DNA of 64,000 bases from CAWBRT01 sp963791145 (GTDB taxonomy: Bacteria; Acidobacteriota; Terriglobia; Terriglobales; Acidobacteriaceae): positions 62,001-126,000 of the forward strand of contig CAWBRT010000004.1 in assembly GCA_963791145.1 (NCBI GenBank), in the 5' to 3' direction. Below, piece by piece: positions 53,844-63,509 of this stretch (position 1 is the first letter of the stretch; the number at the start of each line of letters is the position of its first letter). The position numbers were made by a program, and so were the translations under genes. The notes under the pieces are model-generated. The model worked only from the letters and a program-made list of their open reading frames with translations. It was not told where the DNA came from and searched no databases.

Positions 53844-54746
53844 ATGTACGTCGTCACTGGAGCTAGCGGGAACACCGGCAGCGTCGTTGCCCACACTCTG
53901 CTGGACAAGGGTAACCAGGTTCGTGTTATCAGCCGCAATGCCGGCCATTTGCGCCAGTTTACTGATCGTGGAGCCGTGGCGTTCATCGCTGAGCTGACTG
54001 ATACGGCTGAGCTCACCCGCGCCTTTTCCGGCGCGGAGGCGGTCTACGCCATGATTTCGCCCAATCCTTCCTTGCCCGATATCTACGCCTATGATGAGCG
54101 CATCACCTCATCGCTGGTTTCAGCTCTAAGCGACGCAGGGGTGCGAAATGTCGTCAGCCTCAGCAGCATCGGGGCCGATAAGCCGTCGGGGACAGGACTG
54201 GTGCTTGGGCTTCATCGCCTGGAACAGGCGCTCAACGGCATCGATGGGCTTAATATCCTGCACCTGCGGGCCGGCTATTTCATGGAGAACACGCTGCCGC
54301 AGGCCGGAATCATTAGCGCGATGGGCAGCGCTGCCGGCCCCGTCCGCGCTGACCTGAAGCTGCCGATGATCGCCACGCGTGACATCGGCACGGCTGCCGC
54401 CGAGGCTCTGCTTCGCCTTGACTTCAAAGACCATCAGACGCGTGAGCTGCTGGGCCAGCGGGATATCAGCTATGCCGAGGTTGCATCCATAATCGGCCGG
54501 GCGATCGGCAGGCCCGATCTGAAGTATGTGCAATTAGGCCACGAACAACTTCGCCCGGCGCTGGCGCAAATGGGAATGTCGCGCAATTTCATCGATCTGC
54601 TGCTGGAGATGACGGATGCGGTGAATTCCGGCCACATGAAAGCACTGGAACAGCGTACCCCTCGCAATACCACCCCGACGTCGTTTGAGCGCTTCGTCGA
54701 AGAGAAGTTCGTCCCCGAGTATCGGAAAGCTCCGCAGGCGGCCTGA
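53844..54746 (+). CDS. NmrA-like NAD(P)-binding protein
   Basis: ATG at 53844 follows GGAGGAAG; the longer frame back to 53724 has no ribosome site. 300 residues. MYVVTGASGNTGSVVAHTLL is a GxxGxxG Rossmann start; AVAFIAELTDTAELTRAF and VVSLSSIGADKP follow the NmrA/atypical SDR pattern (oxidoreductase or redox sensor). No catalytic YxxxK is clear, consistent with NmrA types. Substrate unknown. Confidence 0.8.
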   Translation: MYVVTGASGNTGSVVAHTLLDKGNQVRVISRNAGHLRQFTDRGAVAFIAELTDTAELTRAFSGAEAVYAMISPNPSLPDIYAYDERITSSLVSALSDAGVRNVVSLSSIGADKPSGTGLVLGLHRLEQALNGIDGLNILHLRAGYFMENTLPQAGIISAMGSAAGPVRADLKLPMIATRDIGTAAAEALLRLDFKDHQTRELLGQRDISYAEVASIIGRAIGRPDLKYVQLGHEQLRPALAQMGMSRNFIDLLLEMTDAVNSGHMKALEQRTPRNTTPTSFERFVEEKFVPEYRKAPQAA

Positions 54747-54760
54747 GGGCCGGCGGAATA

Positions 54761-55141
54761 TCAGGCTCCGCCCCGGAACTGGATGATCTTGCGGCGGTCG
54801 CGCTTCGATGGCCGGCCTTCCGGGGCAGGAGTGAGCTGCCGCATGGCTTTCCGCTCCTCGACCAGCTTTAACCGGGATTCACGGCTCGCCGCCGTTTCCC
54901 GGTAAAGCGCCTGGGCGACCGGGGCCGGGCCACGCACGTCGCTCAGAAGCAGAACCTCCACCTGAAAGTCTCCGCCCTCGGTCTTAATCTGCAACATGTC
55001 GCCGAGCCGAACCTCGCGGGCGGCTTTAGCCAATTGATGGTTGGCTTGAATTCTGCCGAGTTCGCATGCATGCTTAGCCAACGCTCGCGACTTGAAGAAC
55101 CTGGCAGCCCAGAGCCACACATCCATTCGTACGCCGGTCAT
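54761..55141 (-). CDS. S4-domain RNA-binding protein (Hsp15-like)
   Basis: 126 residues. The start RMDVWLWAARFFKSRALAKH and GRIQANHQLAKAAREVRLGD form an S4 RNA-binding fold as in Hsp15, with a basic C-terminus (KRDRRKIIQFRGG). Hsp15 recycles stalled 50S subunits carrying nascent chains. ATG 55141 or 55126 are both possible. Tail to tail with the NmrA-like gene. Confidence 0.85.
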   Translation of the reverse strand: MTGVRMDVWLWAARFFKSRALAKHACELGRIQANHQLAKAAREVRLGDMLQIKTEGGDFQVEVLLLSDVRGPAPVAQALYRETAASRESRLKLVEERKAMRQLTPAPEGRPSKRDRRKIIQFRGGA

Positions 55142-55255
55142 CGATTGTGTCCCCCCAAACCGCCGGGCAGAACGCTATTTGAAGATACGAGAAAACGTGC
55201 CGAACCGTGCTCCCGGCAGATGCGGACTTGCTTCCGCCGGGGCCCCGGTGCGTCT

Positions 55256-56386
55256 TTACGGAAGCGTGCTGCAGAGCCAGCGGGTAAGATCAAAATTCAT
55301 CTGCGTGTCGTTCGCTGACGGACCTTTTCCCGTATAACCATAGGCGATAAGAGGAATTTCCTGCTCATAGAGTGAGCCGTGGTTTCGGTAATTCGGCGCC
55401 AGCTCTTCCTCCGCCTGTTCCAGCTCGCCAAAGACGGTGGCCTTATCAGCGAAGACCACCAGATCGCCCACCCTGTCCGCCATGAGGTGGTAGCGGGCGG
55501 CCGCGTCGCGGCGCGTCATGGCATCGTCCACTCCAGGTAGTCCGGCAAGAAACGCCTGGACCGCCGGCAGCTCCTTCTGGGAGCGGACATACACGTAAGA
55601 AACGCCGCCAAAGCCGCGGTGGTGCTCCAGCAGGCGATCGGCCACGGGAGAGACTGCAAAACGCAAATCGATGCCATGAGCGGCGCATGTCTTGCGCAGG
55701 TCGATGCACTTGCGTTTAGGGTTCATGCCATGATCCGCGGTGAGAAGGAAGACTGCATCAGGCGCAGCCGCAGACGCGTCTCCCAGCAGTTCGTCCAGTT
55801 TGGCAAGGTGCTCCAGCGAGCGTGATTCCCGCGCCGCCCATTTATGCATGGGATAGTCCGTGGTGTGCACGTATACAAGCCCAAGCTCGGGGCGGTTGCG
55901 GAGAATGTCCAGGGCGATCGTCCACAGCCAGTAGTTCACTTCTAAGCTGTACATAGGAGGCGGCGTCCCGTAACGGGCTACGATTTCGGGGGCGGGCGCT
56001 TCGGCGGCCACGGCGAAATCGGTGTCGCCGCCGACCAGCTTCAGCGTCTTCTCCTTGCAGGTCAGCAGCGCCGAGCGCACGCCTTTGGCGCGAAACTTCT
56101 TGAAGATGGTAGGCGTCAGAATGAAGCTCGCATCCTCCAGGAAGCGCGCGCTGTTGGTAGCTTCGTCGAAGTAGCAATTGGTGGTGACGCCGTGCTCCTC
56201 CGGCCAGGAGGCGCAGATAATGGAGATGTTGTTGGCGTTCGTTAGCGTGGGGAAGATTGCCTTCCCCTGCTTGTGGAAGCCTTCGCGTGCCATGCGTTTC
56301 ATTACAGGCAGAGGGCTCTGCTCGAAATAGTCGTAGCCAAAGCCGTCGTACATGCAGACCACGGCACGCTGTATTCCCTTAATCAT
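55256..56386 (-). CDS. Phosphonoacetate hydrolase-like alkaline phosphatase-superfamily enzyme
   Basis: 376 residues. Metal and catalytic motifs of the superfamily are in place: VVCMYDGFG (first Asp), PTLTNANNISI with the nucleophilic Thr, TTDYPMHKW and LLTADHGMN. The pattern PTLTNANN...HGVTTNCYFD is close to phosphonoacetate hydrolase (PhnA), which gives acetate and phosphate. Other members are nucleotide pyrophosphatases, so the substrate is inferred. AGGATAGG lies before ATG 56386. Confidence 0.65.
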   Translation of the reverse strand: MIKGIQRAVVCMYDGFGYDYFEQSPLPVMKRMAREGFHKQGKAIFPTLTNANNISIICASWPEEHGVTTNCYFDEATNSARFLEDASFILTPTIFKKFRAKGVRSALLTCKEKTLKLVGGDTDFAVAAEAPAPEIVARYGTPPPMYSLEVNYWLWTIALDILRNRPELGLVYVHTTDYPMHKWAARESRSLEHLAKLDELLGDASAAAPDAVFLLTADHGMNPKRKCIDLRKTCAAHGIDLRFAVSPVADRLLEHHRGFGGVSYVYVRSQKELPAVQAFLAGLPGVDDAMTRRDAAARYHLMADRVGDLVVFADKATVFGELEQAEEELAPNYRNHGSLYEQEIPLIAYGYTGKGPSANDTQMNFDLTRWLCSTLP

Positions 56387-56528
56387 GATGGCCTATCCTA
56401 TTCTTCAGCGATGAGAGACCGGGCCGCAGCCAGCGGAATGGAACGGACCGCGCACCCTTCATCGTTTGGCTGAGTACCCGCTGTGGGCAGTACAATTATG
56501 CCATCGAAGCCGGAAAGCGAGACCTCAG

Positions 56529-57422
56529 ATGCCTTCGGCCCTTAGAAAATTACTGGAAAGGCCTCTGGTGCGGTATTTTTTTGCGGCGATTACGGTAATG
56601 GCCGCCTTTGCCGTTGAGCATGCAATGCTGCCGCGAATCAGCAGCGAGCTGCCGACGTATATCGTTTTCTATCCGGCAGTAATGGTCGCGAGTTTGCTGG
56701 CGGGTCTATGGCCGGGGCTGCTGGCGACCTTTCTGGCCACATTCGTAGCGGCGTATTGGATTCTGCCTCCGCCAGGGCTGGCGATTGAGCGAACGTCCGA
56801 TCTGATTGGCCTTATCGTGTTCACCTCGATGGGCGTATCCATGAGCATCGTCGCCGAGCTGTATCGCAGAGCACGACAGAAGGCAGCCGCTTACGACAGG
56901 GAAATGGCCTTGCGTGAAAGCAAGGAGGCCTTACGCCTGAGCGAGCAACGTTTGAGCGCCGCCGCAATGGCCGCGGAGATAGGGATCTGGCACTGGAACT
57001 CCGTAACCGGCGAAACGCTCGTCAGTGCCAATTGGAGAACCATGTTCGGAGTCGCACCCGGCGTCAAGGTTACACTCGAAACTTGGCGCAAGGCGGTGCA
57101 TCCGGCGGACCGGGACCGTGTTATTCGGACCGTAATGGCTGCGTCTGCGGAAAAACGCGATTACCACTGCGAGTACCGTGTCGTCTGGCCGGATGGCAGC
57201 GTACGCTGGATCGTGGACCGGGGCCGCACTTTCTACGACGAGAACGAGCAACTGACCAGTCTAGCCGGTATCAACCTCGACATTACCGACCGTAAACGGG
57301 CCGAAGAAGTAGTCGCCGCTGGCGGCGCCTGGCATGAAGAAGCGGAACGTGCCGGGCAGCGGCAACAGGCGGAAGTCCTATTCCGGACGAGACTCGTTGA
57401 GCATTCTGCCTCGCCAGCCTAG
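56529..57422 (+). CDS. DUF4118-PAS sensor without kinase module
   Basis: ATG at 56529. 297 residues: four transmembrane helices of the DUF4118 type (YFFAAITVMAAFAVEHAML, YIVFYPAVMVASLLAGLWPG) and one PAS domain (LSAAAMAAEIGIWHWNSVTG, CEYRVVWPDGSVRWIVD). The chain stops after QRQQAEVLFRTR, just where HisKA should begin, and its last 45 bases overlap the tail of the M50-like gene on the other strand. It probably lost its transmitter by a deletion or was left by rearrangement. Confidence 0.7.
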   Translation: MPSALRKLLERPLVRYFFAAITVMAAFAVEHAMLPRISSELPTYIVFYPAVMVASLLAGLWPGLLATFLATFVAAYWILPPPGLAIERTSDLIGLIVFTSMGVSMSIVAELYRRARQKAAAYDREMALRESKEALRLSEQRLSAAAMAAEIGIWHWNSVTGETLVSANWRTMFGVAPGVKVTLETWRKAVHPADRDRVIRTVMAASAEKRDYHCEYRVVWPDGSVRWIVDRGRTFYDENEQLTSLAGINLDITDRKRAEEVVAAGGAWHEEAERAGQRQQAEVLFRTRLVEHSASPA

Positions 57423-57929
57423 CCATGCAACTGCGGCCAGCATGCCGATCCAGCCCACGGCCCGCACCGCCGCCGCGATCTGGGTGTCGTGCTGAAGGGC
57501 ACCTAGATCGGAGAAGATATTGAACCAATCATGCGGAGAGCGGCCCGTGGCATCACCGTCGCCGACCGTCACCAGGTCAAGAATCTGGACTCGTGCGTCG
57601 GCCATATAGGTCGCGGTGTACAGGAAGTTTTCAAACAGAAAGAACAGGCAGAAACAATAGCCGGCAATCTGTCTCTGGAAGTAGAAGTATGCGGCCAGCA
57701 GTGCGGGCACGAGCCACTGCAGCAAGGTTCCACCCCATAGCCCCAGGGTCGGACCGAACCAGCCGAAGAGCAGATGTCCGGCTTCATGCACGACCAGGTT
57801 AACGTTGTCGATGAACAGGAAGCCGCCGCGGCTGGCTGCGGCGTACGCCAGGAAGGCGACATAGAACAACAGCCAACCGACCAGTGCGACCCTCGACAGG
57901 GGGCGCCACGACTCTAGGTCTAAGATCAC
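57378..57929 (-). CDS. M50-like membrane metalloprotease homologue
   Basis: GTG at 57929, 12 bases after the stop of the upstream hydrolase gene. 183 residues with about four hydrophobic helices; VVHEAGHLLFGWFG is a HEXXH motif inside a helix, as in M50 (S2P-like) intramembrane proteases. The second metal site (LDG-type) is not evident, so it may be a degenerate or non-proteolytic relative. The tail overlaps the DUF4118 gene. Confidence 0.6.
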   Translation of the reverse strand: MILDLESWRPLSRVALVGWLLFYVAFLAYAAASRGGFLFIDNVNLVVHEAGHLLFGWFGPTLGLWGGTLLQWLVPALLAAYFYFQRQIAGYCFCLFFLFENFLYTATYMADARVQILDLVTVGDGDATGRSPHDWFNIFSDLGALQHDTQIAAAVRAVGWIGMLAAVAWLGWRGRMLNESRPE

Positions 57930-57941
57930 CCTCGTAAGCTC

Positions 57942-59117
57942 TCAGCGGCTACGGGGCCCCGTCCCTGTGAAGGCGGAAGGCGGAGCCCCCATTTGAATTC
58001 GCAACTGTTTTGACCGCGCCTGAACAGTGCGCAGCCACTCTTCTACTTCTTCTCTGCCTCTGCTCAGGAACTGGAGCATGGCCGGGTTGGCTTTGTCGAT
58101 TTCCTGAAAATTGGCTACATGACCGAGCATGGACGGGAAGATGAAGACTTTGGCGCCCGGAATTGCCATCACGATCGGGATAATTTCCGCCGTGGGAGGA
58201 TAGAGCTGGTCGCCGTCCACGCCGACCACCAACGTCTTAGCCTTGACCTTGGGCAGATTAGCCGCAACGCTGAAGCGCATCATGGCCTCGTTGCGCCAGA
58301 TGATGTCGTTGGCATCCATCTTCTCGCTGCCCATGCCGGCGTTCTCGAGGCCCTTCATCACCGCTTCGGGCGTCTTGAACTTGGCCTGATAATAAGCAGG
58401 CGCGAAGTACCAGAGATACTGCCCTACGAAGGCGCGGCGTAGCCCTTCGACGGGCTGTTGCTTGTAATTGCCGTCCATGTATGCCGGGTCGGACTTGACG
58501 GCCTCGTTCATCAGCCCCATCCTGCCCACGTTGCGGCCGGTGGTTGCGATTCCCGTGGCGATGGGGATTGCCCAATCCATGAAGTCCGGGTATTGCGTGA
58601 TCCACTGCAGCGTCTGCGAGCCGCCCATGCTGCCGCCGGCTACGCCGGCCAGGTGCTTAATGCCCAGATGCCGGGTTACGAGCAGGTGCTGGGCATTGAT
58701 CATGTCCTCCACGGTGTACTTGGGAAATTTAGCGCCGAGCCCGGAGGTCGAGGGCGAAGACGAGCCGGGCGAACCCAGTGCGCTGGTAAGAATGATGAAG
58801 TACTTGGTCGGATCCATGGGATTGCCTGGCCCAAAGACCTTCTTGTAATACGTCGGTCCCTGGATGTAGCTGCCGCTCCAGCCATGGCACCAGACGACGG
58901 CATTGGTGATGTTGCCCGCCGCGTCCTTCTTCGGCGTGCCCAGTGTGGCGTACTCGACTTTCATCTCGGGAAGAATCTTTCCCGACGCCAGTTTGAAGTT
59001 CTTCACCACGTAATACTGGGGTTTTAACTCCGATGCCTGCGCCCAAGCCTGGGCCGCCCATCCCGCACAGATAAGAACCATTACGCAGGCAATCCACAAC
59101 GCGTGCCGTTTCCTCAC
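57942..59117 (-). CDS. Secreted MetX-like alpha/beta hydrolase (copy A)
   Basis: GTG at 59117 with AGGAGGAGG upstream; the frame opens at 59174 but that part lacks any ribosome site. Signal peptide (ACVMVLICAGWAAQAWA). Hydrolase core: NAVVWCHGWSGSY, nucleophile elbow GGSMGGSQTLQW, the acid loop GVDGDQLYPP and MLGHVANF with catalytic His. Similar to homoserine acetyltransferase-like hydrolases but exported, so biosynthesis of methionine is unlikely. The C-terminal extension beyond FLSRGREEVEE is absent from copy B. Confidence 0.75.
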   Translation of the reverse strand: MRKRHALWIACVMVLICAGWAAQAWAQASELKPQYYVVKNFKLASGKILPEMKVEYATLGTPKKDAAGNITNAVVWCHGWSGSYIQGPTYYKKVFGPGNPMDPTKYFIILTSALGSPGSSSPSTSGLGAKFPKYTVEDMINAQHLLVTRHLGIKHLAGVAGGSMGGSQTLQWITQYPDFMDWAIPIATGIATTGRNVGRMGLMNEAVKSDPAYMDGNYKQQPVEGLRRAFVGQYLWYFAPAYYQAKFKTPEAVMKGLENAGMGSEKMDANDIIWRNEAMMRFSVAANLPKVKAKTLVVGVDGDQLYPPTAEIIPIVMAIPGAKVFIFPSMLGHVANFQEIDKANPAMLQFLSRGREEVEEWLRTVQARSKQLRIQMGAPPSAFTGTGPRSR

Positions 59118-59239
59118 TGTACCTCCTCCTGGTTTCCTGCTCGATCGGGTTGATCGTCGACCGCGGGCCGCCAACAGTTCGCGACAGGCGGGAACCCGCG
59201 TGATTATTCGAATTGGTTTGCCGCCCCGGAGCAGCCGGT

Positions 59240-60313
59240 CTATTTCTTGCTCACCTCGTTCAGGAACTGGAGCATGGCCGGGTTGGCCTTGTCGATCTCC
59301 TGAAAGTTAGCTACATGGCCGAGCATGGAATCAAAGAAGAACAGTTTGGCTCCTGGGATTCCCATCACGATCGGAATGAACTCTTCGGCGGGCGGGAAAA
59401 GCTCGTCGGAGTTGACACCGATGACCAGCGTCTTGGCTTTGACTTTCGACAGGTTGGCGGTAGTGTTGAAGCCAATGTAGGCATCGTTACGCCAGATGAT
59501 GTCATTGGCATCCATCTTCTCGTTGCCCATGCCGGCGTTCTCGATGCCCTTCATCACCGCCTCGGGTGTCCGGTACTGCGTCTGGTAATAGGCGGGAGCG
59601 AAGTACCACAGATAGGTCCCCATGAAGGCGCGCCGCAACCCGCTCCTGGGCTGTTCCTTGTAATTGCCGTTCATGTACGCCGGATCGGACTTGATAGTCT
59701 CCGACATCAGTCCCCAGATGCCCACGTTGCGCCCGGTAGTCGAAGGTCCGGTAGCGATGGGGATAGCCCAATCCATCATGTCGGGATACTGGGTGATCCA
59801 CTGCAACGTCTGCGAGCCGCCCATGCTTCCGCCGCCGACGCCGAGCAGATGCTTGATGCCAAGATGCTTGGTTACCAGCAGGTATTGCGCATGGATCATG
59901 TCCTCAAAGGTGTACTTGGGGAACTTCGCTCCAAGTCCGGAGGTCGAGGGCGAGGATGATCCGGGCGATCCCAGCGCGGTAGGGAAGATGATGAAGAACT
60001 TGTTGGGATCCATGGGATTGCCGGGCCCGAAAACTTTCTTGTAGATCGTGGTTCCCTGGATATAGCTGCCGCTCCAGCCGTGGCACCAGAGCACCGCGTT
60101 GACGATATTGCCGGCGGCGTCCTTTTGCGGCGTGCCCAGGGTGCCGTACTCAATTTTCATCTCGGGAAGCACCTGTCCCGATTTCAACTTGAAATCCTTC
60201 ACCACGAAATACTGGGGTTTTACGTCAAATCCTTGCGCCCACGCTTGCGCCGCAAAGCCCGCACAGAAAAGAACCATTACGAAGGCGAACTGAAGCGCAT
60301 GTTTTTTCCTCAC
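59240..60313 (-). CDS. Secreted MetX-like alpha/beta hydrolase (copy B)
   Basis: GTG at 60313 with AGGAGGTG; the frame opens at 60460 but without ribosome site. Same signal peptide style (FVMVLFCAGFAAQAWA) and triad motifs: GGSMGGSQTLQW, GVNSDELFPP, SMLGHVANF. It ends soon after the His motif (FLNEVSKK). A tandem duplicate of copy A on the same strand, 123 bases away. Substrate unknown. Confidence 0.78.
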   Translation of the reverse strand: MRKKHALQFAFVMVLFCAGFAAQAWAQGFDVKPQYFVVKDFKLKSGQVLPEMKIEYGTLGTPQKDAAGNIVNAVLWCHGWSGSYIQGTTIYKKVFGPGNPMDPNKFFIIFPTALGSPGSSSPSTSGLGAKFPKYTFEDMIHAQYLLVTKHLGIKHLLGVGGGSMGGSQTLQWITQYPDMMDWAIPIATGPSTTGRNVGIWGLMSETIKSDPAYMNGNYKEQPRSGLRRAFMGTYLWYFAPAYYQTQYRTPEAVMKGIENAGMGNEKMDANDIIWRNDAYIGFNTTANLSKVKAKTLVIGVNSDELFPPAEEFIPIVMGIPGAKLFFFDSMLGHVANFQEIDKANPAMLQFLNEVSKK

Positions 60314-60519
60314 AGCACCTCCTTCTGGTTGCCCATTCGATCGGGGTTGATGATTCCAGAAATTTTTACCAGGAAACACAAGCTCTGGAAAGGACAAAGC
60401 AGGAGCGCATCCTAAAGGGCATCCCGTTGAAGAGGCAGCTGGGTCACGAAACGGGACCAACGGGAGAACCTGTTCTTTCTATACTCCGCCAAGGGGGCTC
60501 TTGTTATAATCCAGGCATA

Positions 60520-61505
60520 GTGCCCAAGTTTTCCATAGTCGTCCCGTTCCACAATGAGCAGGAAAGCGTTACGGAGCTCTATGACCGGCTGAAGGCCGTA
60601 ATGGAATCCGCCGGGCCAGCCCTTCGAGCTGGTTTTCGTGGATGATGGCAGCCGCGACCGGACCTTCCAACTGCTGGAGGAGATCGCGGCTATCGACAGC
60701 CGCGTGGTGGTCGTGCAACTGCGCCGTAACTTCGGCCAGACTTCGGCACTGGCCGCCGGCTTCGATCATGCCAGGGGCGAGTTCGTCATCGCCATGGACG
60801 GCGATCTGCAGCACGATCCCGAGGATATCCCGGCGTTTCTGGAGAAACTTGACGAGGGCTACGACATCGTCAGCGGCTGGCGCAAAGTGCGGGTTGACAA
60901 TCTCGTGCTGCGCCGCATCCCTTCGCGCTGCGCCAATTGGCTGATGTCGAAGCTGAGCGGAGTCGATCTGCACGACTTCGGCACCACCTTCAAAGCCTAT
61001 CGCCGCGAGCTTCTCGAACAGGTTCCGCTATACGGCGAAGGGCAGCATCGCTTCATTCCTGCGCTGGCCTCCTGGTATGGGGCGCGCATCTGCGAGATTC
61101 CGATCCGGAACATCGTTCGCGACAAAGGTAAGTCGCACTACGGCCTGGCGCGAACATTCCGGGTTTTCTTCGACCTGATTACCATTCGCTTCCTGCTGCG
61201 ATACCTGTCGCGGCCCTTGCACTTCTTCGGCAAAATGGGCATGGCGGGCATTCTCGGCGGCTCGGCGATTGCGTTGTGGATGTTGCTGCTGAAGCTGTTT
61301 CGCGATGTCCACGTGATGGAACAGCATGGTCCGCTGCTGCTGCTGGCCGGCGTGCATGATCTTGGCGGGGATGCAACTGCTGGCCCTGGGATTGCTGGGC
61401 GAGATACAGGTGCGCCAATTCCATGAGTCCAGCGCCAGGACTCCTTACCGGGTGGCCAAGGTGATACGGGCCCCGGAGGCTAAAGGACGAGAGATTACAA
61501 ACTAA
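60520..61505 (+). pseudogene. GT2 polyprenyl-phosphate glycosyltransferase (GtrB/DPM-like), two frame breaks
   Basis: GTG at 60520 (KFSIVVPFHNEQESVTELYD). Frame one ends after MESAGPA; an extra C near 60620 separates it from FELVFVDDGSRD-like sequence in the next frame, where LRRNFGQTSALAAGF, DGDLQHDP (DxD) and RNIVRDKGKSHYG follow. A second indel near 61353 precedes the last transmembrane helices and the chain ends at TAA 61505. The whole is about 325 residues with two C-terminal helices, as in GtrB/ArnC/DPM1 proteins. It transfers a sugar to a polyprenyl phosphate. Possible sequencing errors. Confidence 0.75.
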
Positions 61506-61922
61506 CCTTGGTTGGGCTGCCGGTCTGGCTGGAACATTAACCTACTATCCCGCTTATTCCTTTTGTAACAGCCTTCTTTTCTAACAACTTACCTCAGAGT
61601 CCGGAAGACGGGAATGACGCCTGGACTTTGCCCGGACCGGCATGCGGGGGCCATTGACAGCCAACCGGGCAAATAGCTGAATGTCTCCGGTCATCTCAAC
61701 AACTCCTCAGATTAGGATTCATATCCCCGGCGGCTGCGAGCTGGGGACCCCGCGCAATGGATGTGCGCTGTTTTACCGGGGAGTTCCGGACGCACCCGGC
61801 GGGGAACTTATCTCCGTCAGTTGCTTTCTTCGCCACTATCAGGCGCCGCAACTCCTGAAATCTCAGCCGGATGCATATTCGGTTCACTTGCCGAACCCGT
61901 CGGGGGTAGAATCACTACCGCC
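61506..61922. other. Gene-free gap before the aminotransferase
   Basis: 417 bases without a credible gene or RNA. It probably holds the promoter of the aminotransferase gene. Confidence 0.4.
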
Positions 61923-63114
61923 ATGACATACGCAACGCAAACAGAGCTTCGTTTGGCCAGCCGCATGTCGCGGCTGGGCACGGAAACTGCCTTTGAGGTA
62001 CTGGTGAAGGCGCGCGCCCTGGAAAAGCAGGGCAGAGATATCGTCCACCTGGAAATCGGCGAGCCCGATTTCGATACTCCCGGGCACATCATCGAAGCGG
62101 CCTGCGACGCGCTGCATCGCGGCTATACGCATTACGGCCCCTCGGCCGGACTACCCGAGTTGCGCCAGGCTATCGCCGACGATGTGGCCGCCAGCCGCAA
62201 CATCAAGGTCTCGCCGGATGAGGTCGTAGTCGTTCCCGGCGGCAAGCCCATTATGTATTTCGTCATCACCGCCTTGGTGGATCATGGGGACGAAGTCATT
62301 TATCCCAATCCCGGCTTCCCGATTTACGAGTCGATGATCAACTTCGTCGGCGGCAAGCCCGTCCCCATCCCGCTGCGCGAGGAGTTGGACTTCCGCCTGG
62401 ACGTCAAGGAGCTGGTGGGCCTGGTCAACGAGCGTACTAAGCTGATCATCATCAATTCGCCGCAGAACCCCACCGGCGGCGTGCTGACCGAACTCGATAT
62501 CGACGGCATCGCCGAGGCCGTCGGCAATTACAACTGCATGGTGCTGACAGACGAGATCTACTGCCGCCTGATCTTCGAAGGCAAGCACCATTCGATTCTG
62601 AAGCACGCGCACCTGCGTGACCGCATTATCCTGCTCGACGGCTTCTCCAAGACCTACGCCATGACCGGCTGGCGCATGGGCTACGGCATGATGCGCCGCG
62701 ATTTGGCCGAGCAGATTTCGCGCCTGCAGACCAATTCGAACTCCTGCACGGCCAGCTTTACGCAAATGGCCGGCATCACGGCGCTCAAGGGCGATCAGAG
62801 CTCGGTGGACGTGATGCGGAAAGAGTTCCAGCGTCGCCGCGACTATTTCGCCGAGCGCATCAATCGCATCAAGGGCTTTTCCTGCAAGGTGCCGAAGGGC
62901 GCGTTCTACATGTTCCCGAACATCACAGGCGACGGGCTGGCCATCCAAGAAACTGGCGGACGCACTGCTGCAAGAGGCCGGAGTGGCCGTACTCTCCGGG
63001 ACGGCGTTTGGCGCTTATGGCGAAGGCTATCTGCGCTTCAGCATCGCCAATTCGATCGAGAATCTGCGCAAGGCTCTCGACCGCATCGAGGAGTGGGTCA
63101 GCAAACGGCTGTGA
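61923..63114 (+). pseudogene. Class I/II aminotransferase, frame broken near 62945
   Basis: ATG 61923. The chain has the fold-type I PLP pattern: IVHLEIGEPDFDTPGHI, YTHYGPSAGLPELRQAI, IIINSPQNPTGG, VLTDEIYCRL and the PLP lysine in DGFSKTYAMTGWRMGYG. Near 62945 an indel shifts the frame; the other frame supplies the missing KKLADALLQEAGVAVLSG and the tail to TGA 63112. Together about 395 residues, an aspartate-type or branched aminotransferase. Possibly a sequencing error. The ArsR gene follows 15 bases on. Confidence 0.8.
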
Positions 63115-63129
63115 GCCGAGAGCGGGGCG

Positions 63130-63435
63130 ATGAAGGCAGCCAACGATGATCTCAGCCTGAAACTGCGCGCGGTCTCCGACCCCGTGCGCCGCAGGATTCT
63201 CTCTCTGCTCGCGAACGAGAGCCTAAGCCCGGCGGGCGGCAAGCATCCGGGTATGTGCGCCGCCGATCTGCAGCATGAGATTGGTCTGGCGCAGCCTACC
63301 ATCTCGCATCACATGCGAATTCTCTGCGAAGCCGGATTGGTGCAGGGCAGCAAACTGGGCACATGGATGTGGTATAGCCGCGATGAGGCGGCGCTGCGCG
63401 CTCTGAGCAACGATCTCAAGGCGTTCTGCGGGTGA
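63130..63435 (+). CDS. ArsR-family transcriptional regulator
   Basis: 101 residues with the winged helix KLRAVSDPVRRRILSLL, CAADLQHEIGLAQPTISHHM and LRILCEAGLVQGSKLGTWMWY, typical of ArsR repressors. Cys45-like residue in GMCAADL might serve sensing, but no metal site is obvious. The gene is close to the aminotransferase and ends before a strong terminator. Confidence 0.88.
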   Translation: MKAANDDLSLKLRAVSDPVRRRILSLLANESLSPAGGKHPGMCAADLQHEIGLAQPTISHHMRILCEAGLVQGSKLGTWMWYSRDEAALRALSNDLKAFCG

Positions 63436-63467
63436 TTCCCTCGTGTCCGGCTTCGGGAAAAGAAAAA

Positions 63468-63495
63468 GGGCGGCCATGAGGCTGCCCTGATTTTT
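63468..63495. terminator. Bidirectional terminator
   Basis: Stem GGGCGGCC/GGCTGCCC with loop ATGA (63468-63487), followed by TTTTT on the plus strand and preceded by a run of As that gives Ts on the minus strand. It ends the ArsR gene and the minus-strand gene to the right. Confidence 0.85.
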
Positions 63496-63509
63496 CGCCT
63501 GCGGAAAAG

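Noticed and set aside
60482..60522. Leaderless promoter with TATAAT just before the glycosyltransferase start
   Set aside because: No -35 box of quality at the right distance; too weak to list.
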